Shown here in pieces: positions 1 through 11,837 of a DNA stretch of 64,000 bases. Both the position numbers and the translations under genes were made by a program. Under the pieces are notes generated by a model. The model saw only the letters and a list, made by a program, of their open reading frames with translations. It was not told the origin of the DNA and did no database searches. Origin of the DNA: Tricholoma matsutake. Taxonomy: Eukaryota > Basidiomycota > Agaricomycetes > Agaricales > Tricholomataceae. Numbering within the stretch: position 1 is the first letter of the stretch; every line of letters starts with the position of its first letter. The DNA lies in NCBI GenBank assembly GCA_026075535.2, contig AP026543.1, positions 11,098,001 through 11,162,000 of the forward strand, read 5' to 3'.

Positions 1-1083
1 ACTGGTGCACTTCTCTTTGCCTTCTTATGCCTTGGAGTTGACTGAAGACTTTGCCGAACTGGTACAAGGCGATCCCTCAGTCCCCACAATGCCTGGGAGC
101 AAACAACAGTCATCTGGGAGATTTTTCCAATGATGGTGTGAGTGTGTCCTCTAGGCATGATGGTTTATAGACTGAGGTAGAATTATTGAACAAGCATCTC
201 CAGGATTATATAGGCACTGTAGGCAGTGAGGAAACATGGCAACATGGCGATGTAAATGACAATGGTACTATGTAGAGGTTACTATGGTACTGTTATACAC
301 TACAGCATACTAACATGTTACCTAGGTCATACTCACAAAGCTACCGTCGATGTTTCCAATGGAAAATTACACCGGCAGTGTTCATGATAACCATTGGTCA
401 ATAGTTTCTTACTACACTGTTGTTACTGTTCTGTACTACTGCAAATCACATATGACATGCTGTAGTTGTGTGAGCCCATATCTTGCTATTTGACCATCAT
501 GGGCCCACCCAGTCACTTCGTGTTGAACATATTATATATATGGGCCCATATAGATTTCTGGATTGTTGCACTTTTTGACCGATGTGGTTTCTGGGACTGT
601 GGGCACATCACCAGCGGCACCTGTGATGGTTTCTATAGACCTCATATTCATTAGCCTGTAATTGTTTCTTGTGATGTTTCAATGTGTCATAAAACAGACG
701 TTTATATAGGGTTGTCTGATCCATCGGCACCTATGTCATTGCCTGGCCATTGCCTGTGAGGTTCTGTGATTTTTCAGCTCCAGGAAACTTTTTGCTTAGC
801 TCTGACTTGTATGCTTATGGCTGCAGGTGACTTTATCACTACCGGTGTCGGTCACTACAATGTACTGTTTTTGCATATATCCTTATCCTCACACATTCCT
901 ACAGCATACAGCATGTTGCCATTGCTGTGTTTGTTATCCATGTTCTAGTGCACACTGGCTGTGATTAGCATACAAGTCTTTTAAGAGCTATGTGAATGAC
1001 CAGCACCGACTTTATCTTTTCCGGCACTGAGAGATACAGTTAGGAAATAGCTGACTGCCACACAAGTGACAGTTGCTGTCTGA
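1..1083. other. Unassigned non-coding stretch
   Basis: No coding region or recognised element was found. The stretch is AT-rich with short open frames only. It holds several copies of the palindrome TGGGCCCA near 500-560, similar to sequence around 3610, 4015 and 4133, so it may be the decayed remains of a repeat. The right edge is the start of a solo LTR. Confidence 0.4.
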
Positions 1084-2230
1084 TGATGATGCTCAACCTG
1101 GAAACCCTACTAAATGGCTTCAGATGGTATAACACAAGTCAGAGGAAGGATGTGAGGCCCTCTAGATGTCACCTGTCAGATCAACCGTCAAATAGTCATA
1201 AAAGGACTGCTTGTCAAAGCAATTCAAAGCTAAAAGAATGTGTTTTGAGAAATTTTGAGGAATTTTGAAAAAATTTGTGGCTAGATCAATGAATTTGGAG
1301 TGCGCAAATATGTTTGGATGCAAGATTGGGGGACTAGATGAGTAGTAGAAGTGAAACAAAGGTGAATGGAGGGAAACAAGAGCAAAAATAGCGTAATGTG
1401 AAGATTTTTGAGGAATTTCAAGCAATTTCAAGGAAGTTCAGCATAAAACACTAAACTTTGGACTGAATAAGACTAAACTGAACTCTCAAATCACTGTGAT
1501 CTGGGAGGAAGATGATGACTTTTTTTCTTTGTATCTAGTATGTCTTTTTATATAAAATAAAGAAACTACCTAACAAGGCTAGAGAACATGAGGCAAACAT
1601 GTGGAAAACTCGAGGCAAAAGACAATAGAAGTATATCAGAACAATAAAGCAAGACTAGAAAGGAAAGGGTGAATATAACACATGATGAAGAAATAATAAG
1701 AAAGAATAGCTAAAAGTGGACTGTTCTTGTTATAAATTGAATAAAACATCGGAAACTGCTTCAAGCAGATTGTATGCATGCACATGCAGTCAAAATGTGT
1801 TTGATATACTCAAGATAGTGTCCCATGTGTCCAGCATGCATCCGAAGATTGTTCAAATAGGAAATACTGTGTCCAAAGATGTTTTTTGAGGTTTGAGGTT
1901 TTTCAAAGATTTTTGAAGTTTCTTCAGACTTCATTCATGGCCCGAAATCAGTGTGATATTGCTTGAGACTGGATTGCAACTCATCAACAATGTTCCAAGT
2001 GTATATTCCAAGCTGTCCAAAGGTCAGGGGAATTGTATTACAGTGGCCAAAGGCATGCAAAGAATTTCAAAGCATTTTCATGACTTTGTAGAGTTTTATA
2101 GAGGTTCGCAGAACTTCGGAGGGGTTTGTATGGGTTCATAGAGCTTTGTAGAGGTCTGTAGAACTTTATAGAGCTTTGACAATGATTGTAGATGTGTTTT
2201 CTGAGCTTGAACAACAAGGTGGACCTATCA
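1084..2230 (-). mobile_element. Solo LTR of a gypsy-like family (LTR family G)
   Basis: This 1.15-kb sequence matches the LTRs at 40871-44664, 52891-53886 and 57471-58495, and in reverse orientation the fragment at 16068-16795. In element orientation (minus) it begins TGATAGGTCCACC and ends GAGCATCATCA. Neither a polypurine tract nor a primer site flanks it, unlike the copies at 52-58 kb, so it is read as a solo LTR left by LTR-LTR recombination. It is an old copy: positions that read TTCGA in the 16-kb copy read TTGA or TCAA here. Confidence 0.8.
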
Positions 2231-2442
2231 CTGGCCAGTGTCAGGATTAATCTATGGCTAATCTCATTGGACATTACTACTGTCTTCAACTAATGATTGT
2301 TCTCTTGTGTTACTTGCCTGTGTATCTTACTGACATCAGCCCACATGCTTCCAGCTGGGGCAACCACTAGCACTTTCCCCAACTTATGCCACTGGTGGAA
2401 CTTTATATGAATCGGGGAGTAAAAACTTAAATAGATGACTTG

Positions 2443-3407
2443 TTAAGTGTCAAGGTGCTCCCTAATTTGATTCCACACATCCTCCCAGTAAGCCAACAAT
2501 TTCCTGTCCTTCTGAAGTTGGGCATCATTCTCTCGAACCATCTCGGTCATCCTTTTGCATGTTGAATGCAAGTCATCAAAGATCTTCATCATCAATTGTA
2601 TTTCGGCCATGTCACCAGTGGCATATGGGACCAGCCATAGGTCTTGCCAGGTGAACTGGATCTGATGAAACTTAAGATAAATTAAAGGACAACAACATGT
2701 TGCTCACCTGTGGCCGATGAACCACCAGGAAGTCATGTGGAGCAAATGGGTATGAGTTGTAGTTCTCTGGATCATCCTGTTTACTCCACCAAAAGTTGAT
2801 ATAGCTATTGACGATATGGGTGGGGTCATCAGCATCAACCTTCAAGTACCTTTGTATCACCAGAATGTATTCTAGTTCCAGAAAATCTTTGCCCTCAGGA
2901 TCATTGCATTCCAAGCACCACAAAGTCCCATCCTGCACCATCTTTATGATTTCCATAATGAGCAGGTGAGTGTATGGAGCACTGCCACCCATAGAGGCAT
3001 AAATTCCAATGGCCATCAAGAATTCCTTCTAAGTTGGTATTGGTGATGAGATAATTGGCAATCACAATATGTTCACTTACAGTCTCATAAAATATGCCAG
3101 ACACCCACCCCAACTGTGATGTTCCATACAACAGCACTTCCTCCCCATGTACTAGATCATTCCATGCTGGTAGTAGTCCCATAGTACTCTCTCGAATGCT
3201 GAGATCACAAGCTACCTGTTGAGCAGTGATGGCCTGCTCATGGAACTCAGTAGGTTTGACTGTAGGGTGGTTCTCTAGGAAATCAGCATTCCTCTGATGC
3301 TCGACATCTATTTGATTCAATATGGTAGTTAATTCACCAGCAGTAATAGGGTCAGGTTTATATGGCCAGCGAGGCATGGATTCAAGGTTTGTATAGTGGG
3401 ATAGCAT
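2443..3407 (-). CDS. Hypothetical protein, three exons, 288 aa
   Basis: Function is not recognised. The gene model is exon 1 3407-3081, intron 3080-3029 (GTAAGT to CTTAG, 52 nt), exon 2 3028-2708, intron 2707-2662 (GTGAGC to CATCAG, 46 nt), exon 3 2661-2443 ending TAA. All three exons are multiples of three and splicing removes every stop, giving 288 residues. The start is the first ATG of the open frame; upstream exons cannot be excluded. The protein is acidic with many Trp, Tyr and Asp residues, and its C-terminal 70 residues look helical (repeated MMKIFDDL- and EMVREND-like heptads). There is no membrane segment, signal peptide or metal-binding motif. It lies between a solo LTR and repeat debris, so it may be a host gene or cargo of an unrecognised element. 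The clean splicing suggests recent function. Confidence 0.6.
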
Positions 3408-3493
3408 AACTTCAATGCAGTTGTAGATACAGAATGTTTTACAGAATGTTTGGACAATTAAGTGACAATTAAGTAATCAATGGACAAAATTAT

Positions 3494-4034
3494 CATCAGT
3501 GCTGGAAACAAGCACCAATGATATGTCCATATGGGCTAATATCTATAGGAAAACCAGTGGTGGGCCAATACGATCATTCCTTATCAAATGGAATCATCAC
3601 ATGGGCCCATGTATATGTGGTAAGCAGTTCAAACTCTTAACTACATACACCCTCTGTCAAGTCAGTGAAATTGTGTGCTCATACCTCCAGATTCTGGCCC
3701 CTACATTGGGACATTCATTTATATCTAACCATAATCTATAGCAGGACATCACATCAATAATTGGTGTCTAAAAAAATTGGCTAGTGTGGCATGTCCCAGC
3801 ACTGCATGCATCCAACTGTATCTGCTGTGACCCAACACTGTATGTATCCAACTGCCGATATCTGCTGACCTGCTGCTGCACTTTTTCCTACCAACCTTCA
3901 ATGATCATCGGCACTGGGAACCAGCACCAACAATATGTCCATATAGGGCGATGTCTATAAGAAAACTAGTGGTGGGCCAATACAATTGTTCTGTATCACA
4001 CGTATTCATCACATGGGCCCATGTATATGTGGTA
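3494..4034. repeat. Diverged direct repeat pair (~128 bp)
   Basis: The block at 3494-3622 recurs at 3906-4034 with clear similarity. Shared landmarks are ATATGTCCATAT, GTGGTGGGCCAATAC and ACATGGGCCCATGTATATG. Between them, near 3800-3890, a shorter imperfect duplication (about 33 bp, ATCCAACTG) is also visible. No coding potential was found. The repeats may be internal parts of an old transposon. Confidence 0.55.
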
Positions 4035-4317
4035 ACATGTAGTAAAATGGTGACTGCTAGCTGGTGCTATGATTCAGATGTTACTGCTGCCAAGAATTTT
4101 TCCGTGAATCTGTATACTGGGCCACATGGATGCATCACCCCCTGGGCCCACATGAGTCTTTCCTAACGTAGGCCCAATCTGCTACTGATGGATCTATCAT
4201 GGTTTTGCAGAAATCTGCAGAACAGATATATCATTGTTTTTTACTGAACAGTGTGAGCTTGGGTCATGAAGTTCCCTTGTGAAGAGCTAGGTGGAATGGT
4301 AACAGTCTTCTTAGCGA

Positions 4318-4482
4318 GTGCAATCATGTGATTGTCATGGAAATCAGACAGCTTTCCTTAGAGTACAACAGGAAACTCAAGTATCCTACAGACCTGTCAT
4401 CAATCTTGGGAATGCAAAGAAGGCTGTCTGGGTTCCTGCGGAGTTATGCGACACTATTGCCAGGCAGCCCAAGGGGGTGTCA
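4318..4482 (+). pseudogene. Argonaute PAZ-domain fragment, frameshifted
   Basis: About 30 residues in one frame (PVINLGNAKKAVWVPAELC and following) match the PAZ signature of eukaryotic Argonautes, where P-V-(I/V)-N-(L/V)-G is followed by K-x-x-(Y/W)-(L/V)-P-(A)-E-(L)-C. The preceding residues of the same domain (EYNRKLKYP) are in another frame, so a frameshift or lost intron separates them. No MID or PIWI segment follows. Argonautes bind small-RNA guides through the PAZ domain. This is only a gene scrap. The family call rests on motif recognition and needs an alignment. Confidence 0.5.
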
Positions 4483-5260
4483 TGTGATGAATTCATGATA
4501 TGGGGTTGGTTAGTCCCCCCCTTGAAGAGGTCCTTAAAATTTTTTTGGAGGTCAATGTTTTTATATCATTGATTGGAGGGTGTTCTTTTGCAGTTTGAAC
4601 CCTCTACAAACCTTCAACTACACATTCTAAGGTTGAGAAACTACTCAGTACTGGAGACTCGATGTTGAACACTAAAATATTGAGCATTGATCGAGCATAT
4701 TGCAAATTCCTTGTCCTGTTCCAAGGGCTGCCAAAACTGCCCCATTCTGCAATTACCACCCAAGCCAAAATGGAAGCACCTGAATCCAGCAGCATGGTAT
4801 GATTGTCAACTATAACTTGATTAGTTTCTGAAGAACTCGGAGCCATCACTAAGGATCTCTGATGCACATAGCTCTCGCCACACACTCCGGTAAAGCTTTC
4901 ATTGTGTTATTCTGCAAATGTGCTTAAGGGGTAATTACATAGTGAGATGGACCATGAACAAGATATCGAGAGCAATGATGAGAATCCTGAAGACTGGCCA
5001 AACACACAACCAGCTCGCTCTATGCAACACTGTTTGGTAGAGAGTAGTGACGAAAGTGACATGGCCTACATGGGAGGCACCATGCACAGTAGAGACTTGG
5101 ATGTGGCAGACAACAACATTGATATAGATGAGAACAAGGATGTGGTAAGTGTAGTAGCAGATTTCACATATACAATGTAGCCTGCCAAGCTGTCACTCCA
5201 CCCATCACTTCGGAATCCCAAGCTCCACCATTCCTAGTTCCCCTACCAGAGCCTGAAACC

Positions 5261-5515
5261 ATGACTCTTCCAACCCCCGAGACTTTGCTGTCACAGCAAG
5301 CCACAGAGATGCCCACATTCTTAACTGCAGAAACCAGTACGAGAGAGGAGAACCCCTTTACGCAGGCGGCCCCTGCAACGTGGGTTGGCCATATATGTCA
5401 TACTCGAGACTTGGCCGTACTTTTGGAATGCACTTGCAGAGTTGCAGTTGAACAGCAGGAAATTGCTGCTGGATGTGGTGTGATCCACTGTAAAAGACCT
5501 GGTTGTGAAACATAA
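5261..5515 (+). pseudogene. Fragment with a Cys-rich (PHD-like) finger
   Basis: The last 35 residues contain C-x-C at the start, then EIAAGCGVIHCKRPGCET before a TAA stop. The spacing C-x-C...C-x4-C followed by E-T resembles a PHD-like finger common in repeated basidiomycete hypothetical proteins, where a W-Y/F-H-x2-C half normally follows. Here that half is missing. An acidic stretch upstream (4947-5180) is in another frame and could be an earlier exon. Treated as a truncated gene piece; function is not assignable. Confidence 0.35.
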
Positions 5516-7036
5516 TGGGTCAGTCTTACACCTTCTGAAGATCAACAGGGACTTACACATGGTTTCAGTACCACCTTTCATGTGTAGGGCTTGAGCATCT
5601 GACAGGTAGCTGGATCTGCGAAGCTTGTGGGTCAGATCATCGAGGAAAACAATGTCAAGGATGAATAGGATGACGCGTCGCCTTCGGACCAGCAGGACCG
5701 GACCTATATATAGTCATTAGTTCCCACGCTGGGTTAGTTAAGCTCCCCAATAAGAATAATGGGAATATAACAAAAGACACGTTACTTAAAAAAATTACAT
5801 GCTCGATTTCAACAGCCAGCAACATATTTAGATACTTTTCGTGAGATTCAGCCTCCATACAAGTAGCAAGTAAGGTGTTGCTTAGCTGTCGTTTACGCGT
5901 TTACAAGCTTGTCAAGTGGGCTTGCTGATGTAACTTTCCCAATTTGGAAATATGTCATTATGTCACACTTTTGAAAAAAAAAACTATCTCATTACATTCC
6001 GAAAGCGCTGTATGTAATTCACGGCTAGAATCCACCTGGGAGAAGGTAATTCAAAACCAGACTTACGAGGGAAGAAATACAGCAACAACCAGTCGGAAAG
6101 CGCCGAATAGTAAATACAAGTACGCGAGTCAAACGCGAGTCGTTCGCGCGAATTGCTCGGCGCATTGAGGTGCGCTGTAGACAATCTGGACGTGGCTGGA
6201 TTTGCACGGTTAGCTTGTATTCCAAGCCACAAAATTTTCTATTCATGGTTGGTGATGACAACTTATGTAAACTTCAAGTTGAACTTGAGTTGAATTGAAC
6301 ATGGCTCGAAAAAATTAGAGCAACAACAAGAAAAAATACAGAAACCGCGAACTCCACGTTTCAGCAGTAGTTTTTACTTCTCTGAACATAAGTATGGATG
6401 CTAGTACATTACATAAATATGCATTTTCGTGATGACGCCGGACAGGCCAGGTGTGCCGCTTTCTCAACTTCTTCCGCCGACCTGACAGCTTCGAGACGTC
6501 AATTACTGGTTCTTGATTTCATGCCGATGGGATCGAATAAGACTGATCGACAAAATAAGAGTAGGGAGTTTTGAAAATTGTACCTGATTACGTGATCATC
6601 TCAGATCTGAATTCTCGAATTCAGTACTCTTATTTTTCAACCTCGGAATAGTGGCTGGGTAGGAGACTGCAATTTGATGGCATGTTCGTCAGGTTATAAA
6701 GACGAGTCCGAGGTACGAGGACTCGTAACACGTTGAAGTGGTGAGCGATGTTGATGAAAAAAAATAAAGTTTGTACCTAATGAGTCAACTGTGACTCGTG
6801 GAAAGATTCTAAAGAATGTGATGCCGCTCTGGTTCGGGATTCCCATCCGGACACCCCTTGGGGAAATCCCTTCGCGCGCGGAAAATAATATTTGTACAAA
6901 GGAACCTAATATCGAGCCCCTGTCGAGCCCACAAACCGAGCGTTCTTTCTTCTTTAGCTCAGAGCGCTAAACATTTGATAGATATTAGACATGTCTTGCC
7001 TAGCACTGCGTGTACCAAGCTTGTACACCTTACTCC
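5516..7036. other. CpG-rich intergenic region upstream of the P450 gene
   Basis: No convincing gene was found. Unlike the flanking repeat DNA, CG dinucleotides are frequent here (for example 5675-5700, 6110-6165, 6430-6500 and 6870-6950), as expected of single-copy DNA that escaped CpG decay. It should contain the promoter of the gene starting at 7037. No confident TATA box or other site could be assigned. Confidence 0.5.
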
Positions 7037-9312
7037 ATGACCTTACTCTCCAACATGACAGTCGTCACTACCCTTACTTCAACTAACGTTGTCCTCTCTG
7101 CGTTTCTCTTCTTAATCATACTCATCGTACTTCGATCCTATCGTCGTTCCCGTACAACAAAGTTCAAGGGCCCTCCCAGGAAAAGCTTTTTATTCGGATA
7201 CTCTAATGTCCTTTCCAGTGCTTCTCAGCACAGTGATCGCATTGAAGAATGGGAGACTCAGTACGGACACGTATTTCAGGTCCCAACTGTGCTGGGTCTC
7301 AAGGACTCTCTCGTGCTATGCGATCCAAAGGCAATCTTGCACGTCTATTCGAATGACACATACACTTATAGACACACCCGATCCACCCGCTACTTCACTG
7401 AAACCTTCGTAAGTCATCGATAAATCAAGCTCTTGGGTGGCTTTTAACCTATTAAGCAGTTTGGCCGTAATCTGGTGTGGGCGGAGGCGGACACTCACAA
7501 AAGGTTCGTTCGAGATATTTATCGTCTCGTCTGAACGAACAAGCATGTTGCTATAGACAACGGAAGGCTCTAGTTTCTGCGTTCAGCAATTCAGCAATCC
7601 GTAATCTTACCCCTGTATTTTATGATTCAGCCTACAAAGTATGCTCCCCTTCGTTCTCTAAACCGCCCTCCCTAATCAATTGTTAACAGGTGAAATCTGC
7701 CTGGGATTCGTGCTTGCAATCATGCTCAGGGAATAGCTTTGTAGTTGACGTTCAGGATTGGTACGTTTCAGCCCTATCCCATCAAGAGCTCGTTAATCTA
7801 CTTCGAGTCCTTACTAGGATGAGCCATGTTTCGTACGTGTTAATGTTGTCTTATCTCATGTGTGTGCCAACTTAAAATTCAACGCCGCTGTCCCGGTCCA
7901 GGCTGGATACCATTGGAATAGCCGGTTTCTCTCATGACTTTGGATCTCTGAAGGGCAAAAGTCCACCAGTGGTCGCTGCCTTCGATTCCTTTGGCAGTTT
8001 GAACTCAAGTGCATCATCCATGATGGTCCTCTTTCTCTCCCAAATGATTCCTTCACTTGCAAACATTCCCACTGAACGCATGGGGGTGATCAAGAATGTC
8101 GTCGCCAGCATCAATAGTTTTGCAGGCTCTCTCCTGGAGTCTGCGCGGGTTGAGAAGGGGACAGATGTGTTGACCGACAAATCTATCATTGCCACACTTG
8201 GTACTATGCCTCTAGTCCCTTCCTCGGCTATTGTACTGAACTTACTCAGTCAGTTCAGAAACCGTGAACTCGGAGACTTCGGAAAGTATGAGTAATGATG
8301 AGATAATGGCACAGGTATATCCCAGACATTGTTCCGTTGAAACCATGCTAATTCCCTATCGTAGGCTGTCAGTCCGTCACCCATAGTTTTGTTCAGCTGA
8401 CGAACCCTTTCCCGTAGTTTTTGCTCGTCATTGCGGGATACGAGACGACTGCTAGTATGGGATTCACCGAATCACCGTGATATCTCGCTAATCCAACTCC
8501 CCTCTAGTTAGCATGACGGTACAGATTACATCTATCCTGCCATTGTCTTGGTTTAACGATGTTCTAGTGGGCACTTATCGAACTTTCTAGACATTCTGAG
8601 ATACAACAGAAGTTGCGTGACGAACTTGCGCAATTTTCTACCGAGGATCCTACCTGGGAACAACTCACAAATGGTCTACCATTTTTGGATGCAGTGGTTT
8701 GCGAAATCCTCAGACTCCATTCCGCGGCTCCTGCGGCCATACGTGAGGTACGAAGCGTGTGATAACTTCTTGTTCCGACTTTACTCGCTCATGATGTAGG
8801 CCCATGTGGATGATGTTATACCTCTAAGCAAATCCATTCAGACAGCAGACGGCCAATTTGTCGACAGCATTTTTGTAGCTAAAGACAGCGTCGTCTATAT
8901 CCCTATCATCGCAATCAATCGATCAGAAGCGTTGTGGGGTAAAAATGCCAAGGTTTTCGACCCTACTCGATGGTTGGACGACAGCATCTCTCAGCAAAAG
9001 GCTTCTGAGATTATCGGCTATCGTCACCTACTTACCTTCGGCGGTGGGCCTCGGGCATGCTTGGGGAGGAATTATGCACTGACAGAGTTTAAGGTGATGT
9101 GATGTGATCAGGGAACATTTTTTTTGAAGTATTCACGGAGCCTTCTTACGTGCTTTTAGGCTGTGTTGTCCGTTCTGATACGGAACTACATCTTCGAATT
9201 GCCAGATGGTCCGTCAACGAAGTTTGAGTTCCATAGATCTCTTTTAGACCGTCCGAAGGTGGCTGGTCAAGATGGACCTCGAGTACCAATGGTTGTTATA
9301 CGTGTAGAATAA
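7037..9312 (+). CDS. Cytochrome P450 monooxygenase, 12 exons, 540 aa
   Basis: A haem-thiolate monooxygenase, probably ER-anchored. Exons: 7037-7408, 7460-7503, 7557-7638, 7690-7760, 7818-7832, 7902-8200, 8250-8314, 8418-8454, 8508-8518, 8568-8747, 8800-9093, 9160-9312. They sum to 1623 nt with one open frame. An N-terminal hydrophobic anchor (about residues 8-34) is followed by a basic stretch and a Gly-Pro-Pro hinge. The I-helix motif is AGYETT, the ExxR motif is EILR, then comes FDPTRW, and the haem loop is FGGGPRACLG with the axial Cys. Two exons are tiny (15 and 11 nt) but are needed to keep the frame and the conserved residues. Start: the first in-frame ATG; the ATG at 7055 is an alternative. 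Intron 8315-8417 is about twice the usual length. Substrate and CYP family are not assignable. No neighbouring biosynthetic genes were seen. This is the only clearly intact recognisable gene in the window. Confidence 0.93.
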
Positions 9313-11159
9313 ATCAGGCGAGCTCCCAAGGGGGTCTCAGAAAAAAATTAAGCATACTGGGTCGATGTTTTTTTTAAGCGGCCCATGGGGGAACTAACTA
9401 ACCCATTGTGGGAACTAATGTCCATATTAGGAAATAGTCATGATGTCATTGTTGTTCGGCAACCCTGTTGATTGCTTGACACAATACCCATTTCTCTCCA
9501 CATGATAATGACAATAGCAATGACAACAGCAACATGACCCACAACAATGATAACCACAAGAATATGAACCAGAACCAGCAGAACAGCAGCACCAATGACA
9601 GTAAGGAATGCAACCATGATGACAGCAACCCAGTGGACACATGGACACACCATCACACAGCAGGAGCACACGACCCCAATGACAACATCAATGCCACGGT
9701 GGTAAGTGATGCATTCCAGGGTCCCAAACATGTTTTCTATCTCTTTTTCTTCTCTTGTATATGATGAACACTTTATTTTATGCTACTACACTCTGAACAG
9801 CAATGGAATGGCACTAGCCACCACTACCACCACCACCACTCAATGAGCAAGCCACCACAATGCAAATGATAGGCAAAGTGGATGACAACAATGACACCCA
9901 TCACACCACCCATCTGCTGCTCACAACTCCTCGCCCACTGCCCTCATCCACCATCTAGGCAGCAGCACTGCACCAGCACACCATAACTCTGATGAACAAC
10001 ACCCCAATCCCAACCACAATGTGAATAGAAAATGGACACCGATGAATGCACAATGCCAAGGATGCCCACCACCCCACTAACACATTGCCCACTACCACCA
10101 CCCACTGCCCATCACCCACTGATGCCCACCAGTAGTAGTCTGCCACACACTCTCACCCATTGACCCAACACTGGTAGCACCTTCACTAATCATCATATTA
10201 GATTCATATTACTTGTGTGTTAACAGTCAAATACATTTATTTTAACTACTGCATCACTGTTGAAAGTCGCCAACAGTCTACAGACCCTCAGGATCCACAT
10301 ACCAGAAGATTTTTTCTTCCTCAAGTAGATCTTCGCATGCTGGGAACAAATCATGTGACCTTCGATACTTTTTTTTTAATGGCTTGAGGCCTGGACTAAC
10401 CAACCATCCCTATATGGTATATTGACCATGTGATACCCCCTTGTGAGCTCCTGTGCACCAACTCATTCCCAATGAAGGCTTATACATGTTTCAGTGTAAA
10501 CTAGACATTACCACCCATGAAAAGTATTGGTTGAAGATTCCGCAATCCTACGATGAAGAGTATATAAGTCACTTAAGGAAAAATGATTGAAATTTACCAC
10601 TTATCAATATTGCCAAGTACGTGTGCACGTGATCAATTCGCACCATATATCATGTGATCATCATGTATCCTTGTTTGTACAAATTGTTAACGAGAAGTTT
10701 ATCAAAAGAAAAATCTGATGTCACATAATTTCCTCTCTGGAATTGGTTGCAATGCGGTGATTTCTCTTTTAGAAAGGGTGCTCAGCATGTAGTGTATGAA
10801 CTTCAGCTGCAGGCAATTTTTCACAAGTGGTCATCGGCCCAGGTATTGTTAGGTATTAGTTTGGTCATGTTTTTTGGCGATAACTTGTTTGTGACAATGG
10901 TGAAATTTAAGAATGTACAACAATCCTTTGTAGTACTCCACAAACTCCTGCAAGTCCTCAATTACCTTACTTCGATCAAGTATGGTGCCTGTGCAGCAGT
11001 TAGGGATCTTGGATGTGGTGCTCTACACTGGTGTCATGTGGGCTGTCTTACGCTGAAGATGGAGTATATCTCTCTCATATTCCTGAACATGCATGTGTTC
11101 ATTCTAATTTACTTCTGCTGTTGTTTTCAAAACTGATCTACATTAATTTATCCAGTCAG
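9313..11159. other. Non-coding stretch with CA/CCA-rich low-complexity block
   Basis: 9430-10160 is rich in CAA, ACC and CCACCA runs, and its open frames (poly-Asn/His or, on the other strand, poly-Val/Cys) are compositional artefacts. A GTAAGT donor at 9701 and an AG acceptor near 9800 resemble the introns of the structured modules at 35-62 kb, so a decayed relative is possible but not shown. 10200-11159 shows no recognisable gene. Confidence 0.35.
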
Positions 11160-11511
11160 CTATGTCAATGGCTCTGGCCTAAGCTTTTGTGAAAGCTTGC
11201 CACAGAGTTTATGGAAAGTCGAAAGGCATACAAGTCTCACTATGATCACACCAAGCCTGGCCCTTCTGGCATGTCTTGCAATGAGGCATATAGCCTCCCT
11301 CACAAGTGGGCATCTCAATGTTGATCTAGATGTTGTCCATGAGATAAAGGAGTTCATCAGCAATGGTGAAGACATGTTCCATTTCCCCCTCATCACTGTT
11401 GAATTTGAAAGGCAGGCTGAGGAAGTTTATCAGACCCTTCACATTCAGGACCTTACTCTTTCTAATGTCTGGAATGTCTTCAGCATGATGCTACCCCTTC
11501 TATTTCCTTGA
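11160..11511 (+). pseudogene. C-terminal fragment resembling basidiomycete integrase-core-type proteins
   Basis: One frame near 11200-11310 reads MESRKAYKSHYDHTKPGPSG and continues to a Leu-Pro-His-Lys-Trp motif. After a frameshift a second frame continues with acidic residues, then VYQTLHIQDLTLSNVWNVF before the end. A closing pattern of the type (V/A)Y-x2-L-x3-(D/P)-(V/L)-T-x3-(A/V)W-x-(V)F is, from memory, common at the end of repeated integrase-core-domain hypothetical proteins in mushroom genomes. That assignment is an inference. Broken frames make this a pseudogene. Confidence 0.3.
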
Positions 11512-11725
11512 ATGTACCATCTTTTCTGGAAATCAAAATTGAATCACCTTGTGACTTCTTACTTCCACTTTTTGATATGAATTTTCTTCTGCTTTTGATA
11601 TGTACTCCCAGGAAGACCTGTTGAATTCAAGTTGTCCCATCCCATGTGCATCTGTTTCACTTGAGGAAACACATGCATCTTGTTTCTTTCCTCCTTCTAG
11701 ATGAACTTGAATTCTTTAGCTAGTT

Positions 11726-11820
11726 ATGGTTGTCTGCAGTGGCTGCAAGCAAAAATTTCCTCATCTTGATGCTAACCACTGTAGAAAATGTCTTGCCCAG
11801 AAGCCTGGCCTTGGTCCTCC
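11726..11820 (+). pseudogene. Cys-rich N-terminal exon cut by copia-1
   Basis: From an ATG the frame encodes a short peptide with two C-x2-C pairs (CSGC and CRKC) around FPHLDANH, a zinc-ribbon-like arrangement. It is interrupted at 11820 by the copia-1 insertion, whose other target copy is at 19965-19969. Reading on from 19965 the frame continues Pro-Pro-Lys before the MITE at 19974 and again after it (Ile-Glu-Cys-Leu). Basidiomycete alpha-kinase proteins can carry such N-terminal Cys pairs and an alpha-kinase fragment lies beyond the next insertion, so this may be the same gene; that link is inference. Confidence 0.4.
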
Positions 11821-11837
11821 TGTTAAATGTATGATTC

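Noticed and set aside
4604..4885. Minus-strand frame with LLDSGAS as a retroelement protease
   Set aside because: Only the short motif fits. Flap and flanking residues of a protease are absent, and no Gag or RT is nearby.
9427..9764. Asn/His-rich protein on plus and Val/Cys-rich protein on minus
   Set aside because: Both are compositional products of CAA/ACC repeats, with no start context or splice support.
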